Part shown: positions 1 to 8,248 of the stretch, one piece after another | How the letters are laid out: each line of letters begins with the position of its first letter | Position numbering within the stretch: the stretch's first letter is position 1 | NCBI RefSeq assembly: GCF_947491795.1 | Contig: NZ_CANLKW010000001.1 | Location: 1,328,978 to 1,392,977, forward strand | DNA from: an uncultured Roseobacter sp. | GTDB taxonomy: Bacteria > Pseudomonadota > Alphaproteobacteria > Rhodobacterales > Rhodobacteraceae | Reading direction: 5' to 3' | DNA: 64,000 nt | The notes under the pieces: model-generated | The model's database searches: none | Seen by the model: the letters and a program-made list of their open reading frames with translations, nothing else | Told to the model about the DNA's origin: nothing | Translations under genes and position numbers: made by a program

Positions 1-1
1 G

Positions 2-754
2 GCGGATGTCTTCGCCGGTTATGTCGAAACTGCGCCAGTCGTTGGCGTCAAAAATGCGTTTTGAATGACTGTCCTGTTCCTCGTACGGAATGGCAGGCAC
101 CCGGGGCTCCAGATGCGCGCAATCCTCGTACAGATCCCAGTATTTTTTGCGCGCCACATAGGGGTCATGCGGGTGCGTGAAGCTGACCGTCAGGCACCAC
201 GGCCGGTCATCGGCACCGCGAGACAGATCATAAAGCTTGCGGGTCGCGTTAAACGCAACCTCGTCATCGTATTCCATCTGGTTTGAAATTTCAGCTACGC
301 CAGCGCCGGTGACTGAACCCATGTTGTGGTACCACCAGTCAATCCGTTCGCCGGGCTTGCGATAGTCGGGCGTCCAGCCAAAATCTGCCGGATAGATGTC
401 TGTAGTCAGGCGTTCTTCAAAACCGTGCAACTGATCAGGCCCGACAAAGTGCATTTTACCGCTCAGACAGGTCTGATAACCGGCGCGGCGCAGGTGATGA
501 GCATAGGTCGGGATCGATGAACAGAACTCGGCGGCGTTGTCATAAACGCCCGTGGCAGATGGCAACTGACCCGACATAAAGGCAGCCCGGCCCGGCGCGC
601 AGAGCGGACTGGCCGTATAGGCATTGCGAAAACGGGTCGACCGCGCGGCGAGATTTTTCAGGTTCGGCGCGTGCAGCCAGTCCGCAGGACCATCCGGGAA
701 CAAGGTTCCGTTGAGCTGGTCAACCATCAGGATCAGGATGTTCGGACGCGTCAT
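2..754 (-). CDS. betC: Choline sulfatase, 5' part (runs off the left edge)
   Basis: Hydrolyses choline-O-sulfate to choline and sulfate in the cytoplasm, feeding glycine-betaine synthesis. The first 251 residues are in the window, about half of the usual length. The sulfatase signature C-x-P-x-R is present as Cys52-Ala-Pro54-Gly-Arg56, where Cys52 would become formylglycine; the N-terminal NILILMVDQ strand supplies the metal-binding Asp. The start ATG overlaps the betI stop codon (ATGA at 751-754), so the two genes are translationally coupled. Expression is probably controlled by BetI through the operator upstream of betI. Family assignment is firm; the C-terminal half cannot be judged here. 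Confidence 0.93.
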   Translation of the reverse strand, partial: MTRPNILILMVDQLNGTLFPDGPADWLHAPNLKNLAARSTRFRNAYTASPLCAPGRAAFMSGQLPSATGVYDNAAEFCSSIPTYAHHLRRAGYQTCLSGKMHFVGPDQLHGFEERLTTDIYPADFGWTPDYRKPGERIDWWYHNMGSVTGAGVAEISNQMEYDDEVAFNATRKLYDLSRGADDRPWCLTVSFTHPHDPYVARKKYWDLYEDCAHLEPRVPAIPYEEQDSHSKRIFDANDWRSFDITGEDIR

Positions 755-1326
755 GCTTTTCCCTCCAAAAGTGTTTCAAGTGCGGCGTGGGCCGATGCGC
801 GCGCGCCATCCGCGCTCTTGGAGCGCGACAGCGCCGCGCGCAGATAAAGCCCGTCGATCAGCGCGCCGATCATCTCTGCATGAGCCTCCGGCTGCGGGCT
901 GAGCGGACGCAGCGCATGGATGAGATTGGATTGCAGACGCCCCTGATAAATCCTTAGCAAACGGCGCGTGTGCGGGCTGGTCTGTGCCTGGGCATAGAGC
1001 GTCATCCAGGCGCTGATCGTCGCCGGTGCAAAACACGAAGGTGCAAAACTCGCATCGATCAGGGCCAGAGCGCGGTTTTTCGGACCGTCGGCAGCATGCA
1101 GCGCGCGCCGCACCTCAGCTCCGAAATCGCGCAGAATCTGCTGCATCGCCGCCAGGAAAATCTGATCTTTGCCACCAAAATAATGATGCGCCAGTGCCGT
1201 GGACATACCTGCCCGTTTTGCAATCTGGCTGACGGTCACATCGAGCGATCCGCGCGCTCCGATCTCTGCAATGGTCGCATCGACCAGCGCCGACCTTCGC
1301 AGCGGTTCCATTCCAACTTTGGGCAT
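751..1326 (-). CDS. betI: Transcriptional repressor BetI (TetR family)
   Basis: TetR-type choline-responsive repressor of betaine-synthesis genes, 191 aa. The start was placed at ATG 1326 because the protein then begins MPKVGM, the usual BetI N-terminus; a longer in-frame start at 1389 would run through the operator and adds no family sequence. The helix-turn-helix lies at about residues 31-50 (TVSQIAKRAGMSTALAHHYF), followed by the variable ligand domain. First gene of a coupled betI-betC unit. In E. coli BetI repression is relieved by choline; the same is inferred here. Confidence 0.93.
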   Translation of the reverse strand: MPKVGMEPLRRSALVDATIAEIGARGSLDVTVSQIAKRAGMSTALAHHYFGGKDQIFLAAMQQILRDFGAEVRRALHAADGPKNRALALIDASFAPSCFAPATISAWMTLYAQAQTSPHTRRLLRIYQGRLQSNLIHALRPLSPQPEAHAEMIGALIDGLYLRAALSRSKSADGARASAHAALETLLEGKA

Positions 1327-1368
1327 CGTGACAGTCTCCGGGTTAACAGGCTCCGGAGTTAGCTTTTT

Positions 1369-1390
1369 ATTGATTGACTCGTCAATCAAT
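1369..1390. promoter_or_regulatory. BetI operator: 22-bp palindrome
   Basis: ATTGATTGAC-TC-GTCAATCAAT, a perfect inverted repeat with a two-base centre, ends 43 bases before the betI start and 7 bases from the stop of the convergent-side DMT gene. It has the form of known BetI sites (ATTGATTGA/TCAATCAAT half-sites), so autoregulation of betI-betC is very likely. Confidence 0.85.
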
Positions 1391-1396
1391 AAAAAA

Positions 1397-2302
1397 TCAT
1401 ACCTTTGTCGCGTTCACGACCGGCGTTGTACCCTGCCGTTTTACAGCGGCCTCGCGCCAGGTGATAAAGATGACGGAACCCAGGATCACAAGCCCCCCCA
1501 GCACCACCCAGATATCCACCGCTTCATCAAAAACGACATACCCAAGCAGAACGGCCCAGACGAGTTGGGTAAAGGTCACCGGTTGCGTAACCGTCAGCGG
1601 CGCCGCAGCGAAGGCCAGCGTCATCGTGTAATGCCCGCCCACTGCAAAACAGGCCACGCAAAAGAGCAGCACCAGATCCATTGCCGTCGGTGTCACCCAT
1701 TCCATCAGTGCAAACGGGGCGAGGACGATCGTTACAAATATGGACAGCATCGCCACGACGACCGCCGGTTTCACCTCATCCGCCATGACTTTTGCCGTCA
1801 GATAAGAGCCGCCGAAAACCACCGCCGCCCCCAGCATTGCAAGATGTCCGCTGCTGACTTCGCGAAACCCGGGGCGCAGAATGATCAGCGCACCAATCAG
1901 GGCCGCCACCACCGCCGCAATCCGGCGAAACGCCAGCTTCTCACCCAGAAAGAGGGCCGCGCCGATGGTGACATAGACCGGCGCCAGATAGTTCATGGCC
2001 GTCACGTCCGCGATGGGGATGCGCACCATCGCATAAAACCACAGCATGACACCGAACCCGTGCATCACGCCACGCAGGGTGAACAGCTTCCATTGCCGCG
2101 CGGTCAGTTGTGCCTGCCGCAGCGCACCGATTGCAGGCAGCAGAAAGACAAGCCCGAGCAGATACCTCAGAAAAGCCATCTCGACCGGAGGCATGCGCGG
2201 GCCGATAAATTTCACCAGTGCCGTCACGGCGATGAAACAAAACCCCGTCACAAGCATCCAGAAGATGCCGGCAAGCGGGCGTTGGGGCGTGCGTGTGACC
2301 AT
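1397..2302 (-). CDS. DMT/EamA-family membrane transporter
   Basis: Inner-membrane protein of 301 aa with ten hydrophobic segments arranged as two EamA repeats (about residues 10-140 and 150-285), the drug/metabolite-transporter architecture. The second repeat ends with the typical LGGLVILGSVIF helix and a short basic tail. Substrate cannot be read from sequence; members export amino acids, metabolites or S-adenosylmethionine. It lies just upstream of the BetI operator in the same direction as betI, so read-through could place it near the betaine locus, but a functional link is only a guess. Confidence 0.85.
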   Translation of the reverse strand: MVTRTPQRPLAGIFWMLVTGFCFIAVTALVKFIGPRMPPVEMAFLRYLLGLVFLLPAIGALRQAQLTARQWKLFTLRGVMHGFGVMLWFYAMVRIPIADVTAMNYLAPVYVTIGAALFLGEKLAFRRIAAVVAALIGALIILRPGFREVSSGHLAMLGAAVVFGGSYLTAKVMADEVKPAVVVAMLSIFVTIVLAPFALMEWVTPTAMDLVLLFCVACFAVGGHYTMTLAFAAAPLTVTQPVTFTQLVWAVLLGYVVFDEAVDIWVVLGGLVILGSVIFITWREAAVKRQGTTPVVNATKV

Positions 2303-2341
2303 CCCTCAGACAGACAGGGTTTTACCCCCAATCGCAAGTGG

Positions 2342-2944
2342 TTACGTTATCAGAAGTCCCAGAGCGATTGCCCACATTGTCAGTGCAATCAGACCGTCCA
2401 GGATCTGCCAGCTGCGCGGGCGGGCAAAGAGTGGGCCCAGAAGCCGCGCGCCATATCCCAGTGCAAAAAAGAAACTGATACTGCCAAGCACGGCGCCTGA
2501 TCCAAAGAGCAGACGGTTGTCATATTGCGCAGACACAGACCCCAGAAGCACAACGGTATCAAGATAGACATGTGGATTGAGCCAGGTGAGTGCCAGCAGG
2601 GTCAGCAGCACGCTCTTCAGGCTCCGCCTGTCGCCGCCACCTTCCAGTTCCATTACCTGCCCGCCGCGCCAGGCTGACACCGCGTTGCGCCAGCCGTACC
2701 AGATCAAGAATGCAGCGCCGCCGTAACGCATTACGGGCTCAAACCACGGCACGCTCTGCGCCAGAGTACCAAAACCTGCCACACCGGCCGTGATCAGCAA
2801 AGCATCTGACAGGCCGCAGGTCAGGCAGACCCAGAACACGTGGGACCGCCGTAACCCGTGGCGCAGCACAAAAGCGTTCTGCGCACCGATGGCCACGATC
2901 AGAGACAGGCTCAGCAGATAGCCCGGAATGAAATTTGTCAGCAT
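2342..2944 (-). CDS. LysE/ArgO-type basic amino-acid exporter
   Basis: Small 200-aa inner-membrane exporter with six hydrophobic segments. The N-terminus (PGYLLSLSLIVAIGAQNAFVLRHGL) carries the GAQNAFVLR signature of the LysE/ArgO branch, and the LTWLNPHVYLDTV segment is also typical. It is divergent from the LysR-type gene at 3037 with 92 bases between the starts, the classic LysE-LysG or ArgO-ArgP arrangement in which the regulator senses intracellular lysine or arginine and activates the exporter. Whether Lys or Arg is exported is not decidable from sequence. Confidence 0.9.
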   Translation of the reverse strand: MLTNFIPGYLLSLSLIVAIGAQNAFVLRHGLRRSHVFWVCLTCGLSDALLITAGVAGFGTLAQSVPWFEPVMRYGGAAFLIWYGWRNAVSAWRGGQVMELEGGGDRRSLKSVLLTLLALTWLNPHVYLDTVVLLGSVSAQYDNRLLFGSGAVLGSISFFFALGYGARLLGPLFARPRSWQILDGLIALTMWAIALGLLIT

Positions 2945-2994
2945 CAGAATAGCCCCTGGTCAGTGTTCTGTGTTGACTAGCGCTCAGGGCAGGC

Positions 2995-3009
2995 ATTAAT
3001 CAAATTAAT
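2995..3009. promoter_or_regulatory. Inverted repeat in lysE/lysR-type intergenic region
   Basis: ATTAAT-CAA-ATTAAT, a perfect 15-bp inverted repeat containing a T-N11-A core as expected for LysR-type binding sites. It sits between the divergent exporter and regulator genes, 28 bases before the regulator start and about 50 before the exporter start. Confidence 0.55.
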
Positions 3010-3036
3010 AATACTGCACCGTAGTTAGAAATTCTT

Positions 3037-3921
3037 ATGCATTTTGACAGCGCACATCTGACTGCTCTCGCCGCCATTCTGAGGCATGGCAGCTTTGATA
3101 TGGCCGCGACACATCTGGGTGTCACACCCTCTGCCGTGTCACAGCGGATCCGGGCACTGGAAGAGCGCGCTGGTACAGCCCTTATCGTGCGTGGCCAGCC
3201 CTGTATCGCGACCGGTGCCGGGGCCCGGCTGGCGCGCCACGCAGAAAACATCAGGCTCCTGGAATCCAGCGTGCTTGAGCAAATGGCACCGGACAGCATG
3301 CAGGCAGGCGAATTGCCGATGGTCCGCCTTGCCGTGAATGCAGACAGCCTTGCAACCTGGCTGGTGCCAGCGCTTGCCAGTGCAAGGGGCGCGATCTGGG
3401 ATCTGGTGGTAGACGATCAGGATCACGCCGCCGACTGGCTGCGGCGCGGAGAGGTGAGCGCAGCTGTTTCCAGCCACGCCGGACCCGTGCCAGGATGTGA
3501 CAGCATGAGCCTTGGATCCCTGCGCTACATTGCAACAGCCAGCCCGGCCTTTGTCGCGCGCTGGTTTTCAGACGGTCTGACGCCCGAAGCTGCCGCTGCC
3601 GCCCCGTTAATGATGTTCAATGGCAAGGACCGGTTACAGCACCGCTGGATTTCCGAGGTGACCGGCCACCGCCTGTCACCGCCTGCCCACCGCATCGCCT
3701 CAACACATGCGTTTGTCGATGCGGCCCTCGCGGGACTGGGCTGGTGCATGAACCCGGAAAGCCTTGTGCAGACCCATCTGGACAGCGGAGCGCTGGTGGC
3801 ACTGCGCCCCGAAGCGCCGCTTGACGTGCCGCTTTTCTGGCAGGCCAGCCGCCTCATGACCAACGTGCTGACACCCCTGAACCGGGCCGTGCGTGACGCA
3901 GCGGCAGGTAAACTGAAATAA
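3037..3921 (+). CDS. LysR-type regulator of the ArgP/LysG (IciA) group
   Basis: A 294-aa LysR-family activator. The N-terminal winged helix-turn-helix at residues 3-62 (AILRHGSFDMAATHLGVTPSAVSQRIRALE) carries the SAVSQRI wording typical of ArgP/LysG, and the C-terminal two-lobe effector domain fills the rest. Divergent from the LysE/ArgO exporter at 2342-2944, which it most likely activates in response to basic amino acids. Normal length; no oddities. Confidence 0.9.
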   Translation: MHFDSAHLTALAAILRHGSFDMAATHLGVTPSAVSQRIRALEERAGTALIVRGQPCIATGAGARLARHAENIRLLESSVLEQMAPDSMQAGELPMVRLAVNADSLATWLVPALASARGAIWDLVVDDQDHAADWLRRGEVSAAVSSHAGPVPGCDSMSLGSLRYIATASPAFVARWFSDGLTPEAAAAAPLMMFNGKDRLQHRWISEVTGHRLSPPAHRIASTHAFVDAALAGLGWCMNPESLVQTHLDSGALVALRPEAPLDVPLFWQASRLMTNVLTPLNRAVRDAAAGKLK

Positions 3922-4035
3922 ATTTACACGAAACTGTCAGAACAAAAAGACTAATCACGGGAAACTGATCAGAGCTTATTGGCGTATATACTTTCAATAC
4001 CCATATGATGGGGAGTGTAAAAAGGACGCCAGGCC

Positions 4036-4296
4036 ATGTTGGAAACGCATCGCAATCTTGATCTCAGCAAGACCGACTTCGAACTTATCGAAGCTGCACT
4101 GCACACGCAGAAGAAAATCCTGATGGTGCAAAGCGAGGCCGGAGGCCGTGGCGCGCGCAAAAAACTGACAGACCTCAAGCACCTGATGAAGCGCCTGAAC
4201 CGCGCGACTGCATCAAAAGACGACCAGCCTGCAGGGTTCCTTCAGATGGTCCGCGCGTTTTTTACTGCCGGTAACAACTGCCCGCATACACGCTGA
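4036..4296 (+). CDS. Hypothetical protein, 86 aa
   Basis: Small soluble protein not recognised as a family. It starts at ATG 4036 after a good ribosome site (AAAGGACG, 12 bases upstream). It is basic and predicted helical: a first helical part (residues 8-35) and a second Lys/Arg-rich one (44-60). No membrane segment, signal peptide or metal motif. It stands alone between the LysR-type gene and convergent yebC. The clear ribosome site supports a real gene; function unknown. Confidence 0.65.
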   Translation: MLETHRNLDLSKTDFELIEAALHTQKKILMVQSEAGGRGARKKLTDLKHLMKRLNRATASKDDQPAGFLQMVRAFFTAGNNCPHTR

Positions 4297-4323
4297 ACGC
4301 GCGGGCCCGTCCGGGCCGGGTGA

Positions 4324-5064
4324 TCAGAGCTGTTCCATAACCTCGTCAGGCGCCTCGAAGTTTGTGGTAACACGCTGAACATCGTCATCGTCCTCAAGCG
4401 CATCAATCAGGCGCATGAGCTTTTGCATTCCATCCAGATCCATTTCGGTCGTTGTGGTCGGCTTCCACACCAGTTTGGTGCTTTCGCTTTCCCCAAGCTC
4501 TGCCTCCAGCGCAGTAGCGACATCATTCAGATCCGTGTCGGCACACCAGATCGTATGCCCCTCGTCAGAGCTTTCGACATCCTCGGCCCCGGCTTCAATC
4601 GCCGCCATCATGACGGTGTCAGCGTCTCCGGCCTCAGCCGGATAGGTCACTTCACCTTTACGGTCGAACATGAACCCAACAGAACCGGTTTCTCCGAGAT
4701 TTCCGCCGTTCTTGGTGAATGTTGACCGGACAGTAGAGGCGGTTCTGTTACGATTGTCAGTCATCGCCTCGACAATCACCGCCACACCGTTGGGACCATA
4801 TCCCTCATAGCGAATTTCCTCGTAGTCATCGCCATCGCCTGCCTGAGACTTTTTGATGGCGCGGTCGATGTTATCTTTGGGCATGGACTGCGACTTGGCT
4901 TCCTTCACGGCCAGCCTCAGTCGCGGGTTCTTTTCAGGATCCGGGTCGCCCATTTTCGCGGCGACAGTGATTTCTTTGCTCAGCTTGGAAAACAGCTTTG
5001 CCCGGACCGCGTCCTGACGCCCTTTCCGATGCTGAATATTTGCCCATTTTGAGTGGCCTGCCAT
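4324..5064 (-). CDS. yebC: YebC/PmpR-family protein
   Basis: 246-aa member of the universal YebC family (TACO1 in mitochondria), originally described as transcriptional regulators and more recently linked to translation of proline-rich stretches. The N-terminus [18 protein letters not shown] is diagnostic; the conserved [11 protein letters not shown] and ETGSVGFMF blocks are present at about residues 60-70 and 127-135. The tail is acidic, as is common. Convergent with the small gene at 4036; the GC-rich hairpin between them (about 4303-4320) has no T-run. Confidence 0.95.
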   Translation of the reverse strand: MAGHSKWANIQHRKGRQDAVRAKLFSKLSKEITVAAKMGDPDPEKNPRLRLAVKEAKSQSMPKDNIDRAIKKSQAGDGDDYEEIRYEGYGPNGVAVIVEAMTDNRNRTASTVRSTFTKNGGNLGETGSVGFMFDRKGEVTYPAEAGDADTVMMAAIEAGAEDVESSDEGHTIWCADTDLNDVATALEAELGESESTKLVWKPTTTTEMDLDGMQKLMRLIDALEDDDDVQRVTTNFEAPDEVMEQL

Positions 5065-5188
5065 TGCTCAATCCATCGCTGTTACTGAATTCAGCACCAT
5101 ATAGGCCAGGACCCGCACAGGGAGCAAGACCACCCTCTGCCGCGCAATTCCGTTTCGTGTTGCACACTTTATGATATAGACTTGCTTT

Positions 5189-5560
5189 ATGCCCGGTATC
5201 ACCCAGATCACCCCGTTTGTGATGACCCATGACCTCGACGGATCGCTGCGGTTCTTTTGTGAAATCCTTGGGTTTACCTGCGGCTTCCAGATGGAGAACT
5301 ATGCTTTCATCAGACAACCCGACGGCGCGCTGCGCCTGATGGAGGTTGCACCTGACTGCGACATCGGTGCGCAGATCATTTATGTTGACTGCGATGACGT
5401 TGATGCGTTTTACGCGGCACTCAAACCAAAGCTGGACACCCTGGACAGCACCCGTGTCCGCGCCCCTTTTGACCAGCCCTACCGCCAGCGTGAATTTCAC
5501 GTCAAAGATCCGGACAACTGCCTGCTGATGTTCGGAACAGAGATTGCCGCGGCCCGGTAG
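5189..5560 (+). CDS. VOC-family (glyoxalase/bleomycin-resistance fold) protein
   Basis: 123-aa single-domain protein of the vicinal-oxygen-chelate superfamily: two beta-alpha-beta-beta-beta halves with the usual openings (ITPFVMTHDLDGSLRFFCEILGF at 6-28, then IIYVDCDDVDAFYAALK) and the closing DPDNCLLMFGTE strand. The terminal strand supplies a candidate metal-ligand Glu. Members bind metals, sequester antibiotics or act as dioxygenases; the specific role is open. It ends 27 bases before the SLC13 permease gene on the same strand and may be co-transcribed. Confidence 0.82.
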   Translation: MPGITQITPFVMTHDLDGSLRFFCEILGFTCGFQMENYAFIRQPDGALRLMEVAPDCDIGAQIIYVDCDDVDAFYAALKPKLDTLDSTRVRAPFDQPYRQREFHVKDPDNCLLMFGTEIAAAR

Positions 5561-5587
5561 CCGCCCAGATATTCCGGAAGCCCGCAT

Positions 5588-7360
5588 ATGACCCCCGACC
5601 AGATCATCCTGTTCGCGCTTTTTGGCGGCGTCTTCGGCCTGCTGCTCTGGGGCCGGTTCAGATATGACATTGTTGCCTTCTCGGCGCTGATGATCGGTGT
5701 CGTGCTGGGCGTCGTTCCAACCAAAGATGCCTTTGCCGGATTTGGTCACCCCGCGACGATTGTCGTGGCGCTGGTGCTGGTCGTCTCTGCCGGGCTGGTC
5801 AGGTCAGGGGCTGTCTTCCTGATCACCCGCACGCTAGTGGATGCCTCCCGCTCGCTGGGTGCTCATATCGCACTGATGGGGGCCATAGGCGGCGTGCTGT
5901 CTGCGTTTATGAATAACGTTGCAGCACTGGCCTTGCTGATGCCGGTTGATATTCAGACCGCGCGCAAAGCAGGTCGCGCCCCGGGCCTGAGCCTGATGCC
6001 GCTGTCTTTTGCAACGATTCTGGGGGGCATGGCGACCCTGATCGGCACTCCCCCCAATATCATTATTGCCTCGATCCGGGGGGACGCACTGGGCACACCT
6101 TTCGCCATGTTCGATTTCGCGCCCGTCGGCGGTGCGGCAGCGCTGGCGGGGCTGGTTTTCGTGTCCCTTGTCGGCTGGCGCCTGATCCCGCAGCCGGCGG
6201 ATGCCGGTGCCGGGCCGGCGGATATATCTCAATACATTTCGGAGCTGACGGTGCCCGAAGGCAACAAACAGATCGGCAAACGCCTGGCCGAGCTGACAGA
6301 GGCCGCCGACAAGGCTGATGTCGCTGTGATCGGGTTGATCCGCGACGGAAAACGCCGCTACGGCCAGGCCAGAAATGCCGTGCTGCAGGCCGGTGACGCG
6401 CTGGTGATTGAAGCGACCGCGGGGGCACTGGATGAATTCCGCACCAGCCTTGATCTGGCCGTTGCCGACGCCAAGCGCGAAGAACTGCTGCGCGCCGACG
6501 GAGACGGTGTCGAAATCCTGGAAGTAGCTGTCCCTGAAGATGCGCGTATCCGCGGAAAAACCGCCCAGGCCATAGGTCTTGCATGGCGGCAGCGCACTGT
6601 CCTGCTTGGCATATCGCGGCAGGGCAAAAGGCTGACGAAAAACCTGCGCCAGACGACCATCCGCACCGGTGACATTCTCCTGCTACTGGTGCCCCGCGAC
6701 ACAGGCAGTGATGTTTCAGAATGGCTCGGTGTGCTCCCGCTGGCGGACCGTGGTCTGGCTGTAACCGAAAACCGAAAGGTCTGGCTTGCCATCGGTCTGT
6801 TTGCCGGCGCTGTCGCAGCTGCCAGTACAGGGCTGATTTACCTGCCAATTGCACTGGGCCTCGTTGTTGTCGCCTATGTGCTGGCCAAAATAGTGCCCCT
6901 GGCAGAACTCTATGACCACATAAACTGGCCCGTCGTGGTGCTTCTGGGCTCGATGATCCCGCTGGGTGCCGCGCTGGAAACCTCTGGCGGCACGGAGCTG
7001 ATTGCAGTGGCTCTGATCACCTGGACCGACGGGCTGCCGGCCTGGGCGGTTCTGACCGTTCTGATGATCGTGACCATGACACTGTCAGATGTGCTCAATA
7101 ACACGGCCACAACCATCGTTGCTGCCCCGGTAGGCATCCAGATGGCGCTTACACTTGATGTCTCGCCCGACCCCTTCCTGATGGCCGTCGCCGTTGCCGC
7201 CTCCAGCGCTTTTCTGACACCAATCGGGCACAAGAATAATACACTCATACTTGGCCCGGGTGGATACCGTTTCGGCGACTACTGGCGTCTTGGACTGCCG
7301 CTGGAGATCATTGTCGTCGCGGTTTCAGTTCCCGCCATCCTGGTTTTCTGGCCGCTCTGA
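5588..7360 (+). CDS. SLC13/DASS-type permease with two internal TrkA-C domains
   Basis: Inner-membrane protein of 590 aa. Membrane helices occupy residues 1-205 and 395-590. Between them are two soluble RCK/TrkA-C regulatory domains (about 215-290 and 300-385, ending in GDALVIEAT and GDILLLLVP). The paired hairpin motifs expected of the family are seen as the GTPPNIIIAS segment (about residue 155) and the late NNTATTIVAAP and GHKNNTLILGPGG segments. Family members carry dicarboxylates, sulfate or other anions with Na+; substrate unassigned. A paralogue lies at 8231-10012 in the opposite direction. Confidence 0.88.
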   Translation: MTPDQIILFALFGGVFGLLLWGRFRYDIVAFSALMIGVVLGVVPTKDAFAGFGHPATIVVALVLVVSAGLVRSGAVFLITRTLVDASRSLGAHIALMGAIGGVLSAFMNNVAALALLMPVDIQTARKAGRAPGLSLMPLSFATILGGMATLIGTPPNIIIASIRGDALGTPFAMFDFAPVGGAAALAGLVFVSLVGWRLIPQPADAGAGPADISQYISELTVPEGNKQIGKRLAELTEAADKADVAVIGLIRDGKRRYGQARNAVLQAGDALVIEATAGALDEFRTSLDLAVADAKREELLRADGDGVEILEVAVPEDARIRGKTAQAIGLAWRQRTVLLGISRQGKRLTKNLRQTTIRTGDILLLLVPRDTGSDVSEWLGVLPLADRGLAVTENRKVWLAIGLFAGAVAAASTGLIYLPIALGLVVVAYVLAKIVPLAELYDHINWPVVVLLGSMIPLGAALETSGGTELIAVALITWTDGLPAWAVLTVLMIVTMTLSDVLNNTATTIVAAPVGIQMALTLDVSPDPFLMAVAVAASSAFLTPIGHKNNTLILGPGGYRFGDYWRLGLPLEIIVVAVSVPAILVFWPL

Positions 7361-7373
7361 CCTGACAACCGGA

Positions 7374-7538
7374 TCAGTCGCCGTAGACCGTGTTATACGC
7401 AACCTTTTTTGCGTCCTCAGGGAACATTCCAAGATCGATTGCGGTCGCGCGGTCCATGCGGCGCAGTTCGTCAAATGTGTTGAGGTATTTCTTCCGTCTG
7501 TGTGCGGCATCGGCGAGTTTTCTGTATACTGGAAACAC
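7374..7538 (-). CDS. DUF1127 micro-protein, 54 aa
   Basis: Short Arg-rich protein starting at GTG 7538 behind a clear AAAGGA ribosome site 7 bases upstream. The C-terminal half, LRRMDRATAIDLGMFPEDA, is the DUF1127 (YjiS-like) signature. DUF1127 proteins are small RNA-binding or regulatory proteins, with roles in phosphate metabolism and RNA turnover described in other alphaproteobacteria; that function is not demonstrated here. Convergent with the SLC13 permease gene whose stop lies 14 bases away. Confidence 0.75.
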   Translation of the reverse strand: MFPVYRKLADAAHRRKKYLNTFDELRRMDRATAIDLGMFPEDAKKVAYNTVYGD

Positions 7539-7771
7539 TGGTTATTCCTTTCGCGTCTGTACTCTGTTGACCCTCCAAAGATGTGCAGTTCGCCCGCCTG
7601 GTACAACACTCACCTTTGAAAAGCCGACCTGCACCAGATGCATATCTGCGGCACCACAACCGTCACGCGGCAAAGACTTCTTTAACGGGTCGGTGATACT
7701 TCCGGTGATCAGAACCCTGCCCGGTCACAGGCACCGTACGGGCGTTTCGCAACCACAGACCCGGGCTGAAG

Positions 7772-8248
7772 ATGCACCACAAAAGAAGACCATTGCAGGA
7801 AATCACACCTGCGTCCGAGGACGCGGGTCTGTTCCGGGGCGAAATCTGCAATCAGGTGATCGAACTGGTTCCGCAGACCCGGCGGACCGAGCGTGGCGAT
7901 CTGATTATCCGTGGTATCGTTGATGCCAAGTACTCCATCGACGTCTTTTTTGCCGGGCGTCGTGTCAAAAACGCCGAGCCGCTGGAACGCAGGTTGAAGT
8001 CAATGCTGACCAATGCGCGCGCTTTTGCACGCAAGGAAGGCGGCAGGGACGTGCGGGTGGACGATCTGCGCTGGCGGGTTCTGGTCGAAGGCGCCTGGAG
8101 GCGACGCACACAGCGCGATGAGAGCGGCTGGGAAACCGGCACCTACCATCTGGTCGTGTCCCGCTGGTCCATGCCGGATGAAGACGGCATTACAACCGTG
8201 TTCGGAGAGCCGCCGCTGAAAACCCCGATGTCAGAGCGGCCAGAATAG
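7772..8248 (+). CDS. Hypothetical protein, 158 aa
   Basis: Soluble basic protein of unrecognised family. No signal or membrane segment. The middle (residues 40-75) looks like a beta-alpha unit (GDLIIRGIVDAKYSIDVFFAGR), and the second half is rich in Arg and Trp (DLRWRVLVEGAWRRRT). The start at ATG 7772 has only a weak ribosome site and could lie slightly downstream. The last 18 bases overlap the convergent SLC13 gene. The 233 bases upstream (7539-7771) show no further gene. Codon use matches neighbours, so it is probably real. Confidence 0.6.
   Translation: MHHKRRPLQEITPASEDAGLFRGEICNQVIELVPQTRRTERGDLIIRGIVDAKYSIDVFFAGRRVKNAEPLERRLKSMLTNARAFARKEGGRDVRVDDLRWRVLVEGAWRRRTQRDESGWETGTYHLVVSRWSMPDEDGITTVFGEPPLKTPMSERPE

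Noticed and set aside
1199..2500. 433-codon plus-strand open frame
   Set aside because: Lies antisense to betI and the DMT gene, rich in His/Arg/Gln/Lys as expected of a reverse-complement shadow in GC-rich DNA.
2995..3009. CtrA site in the lysE/lysR-type gap
   Set aside because: TTAA to TTAA distance is 5, not 7; fits a LysR-type dyad instead.
4298..4322. Terminator between the 86-aa gene and yebC
   Set aside because: GC-rich hairpin but no T-run on either side.
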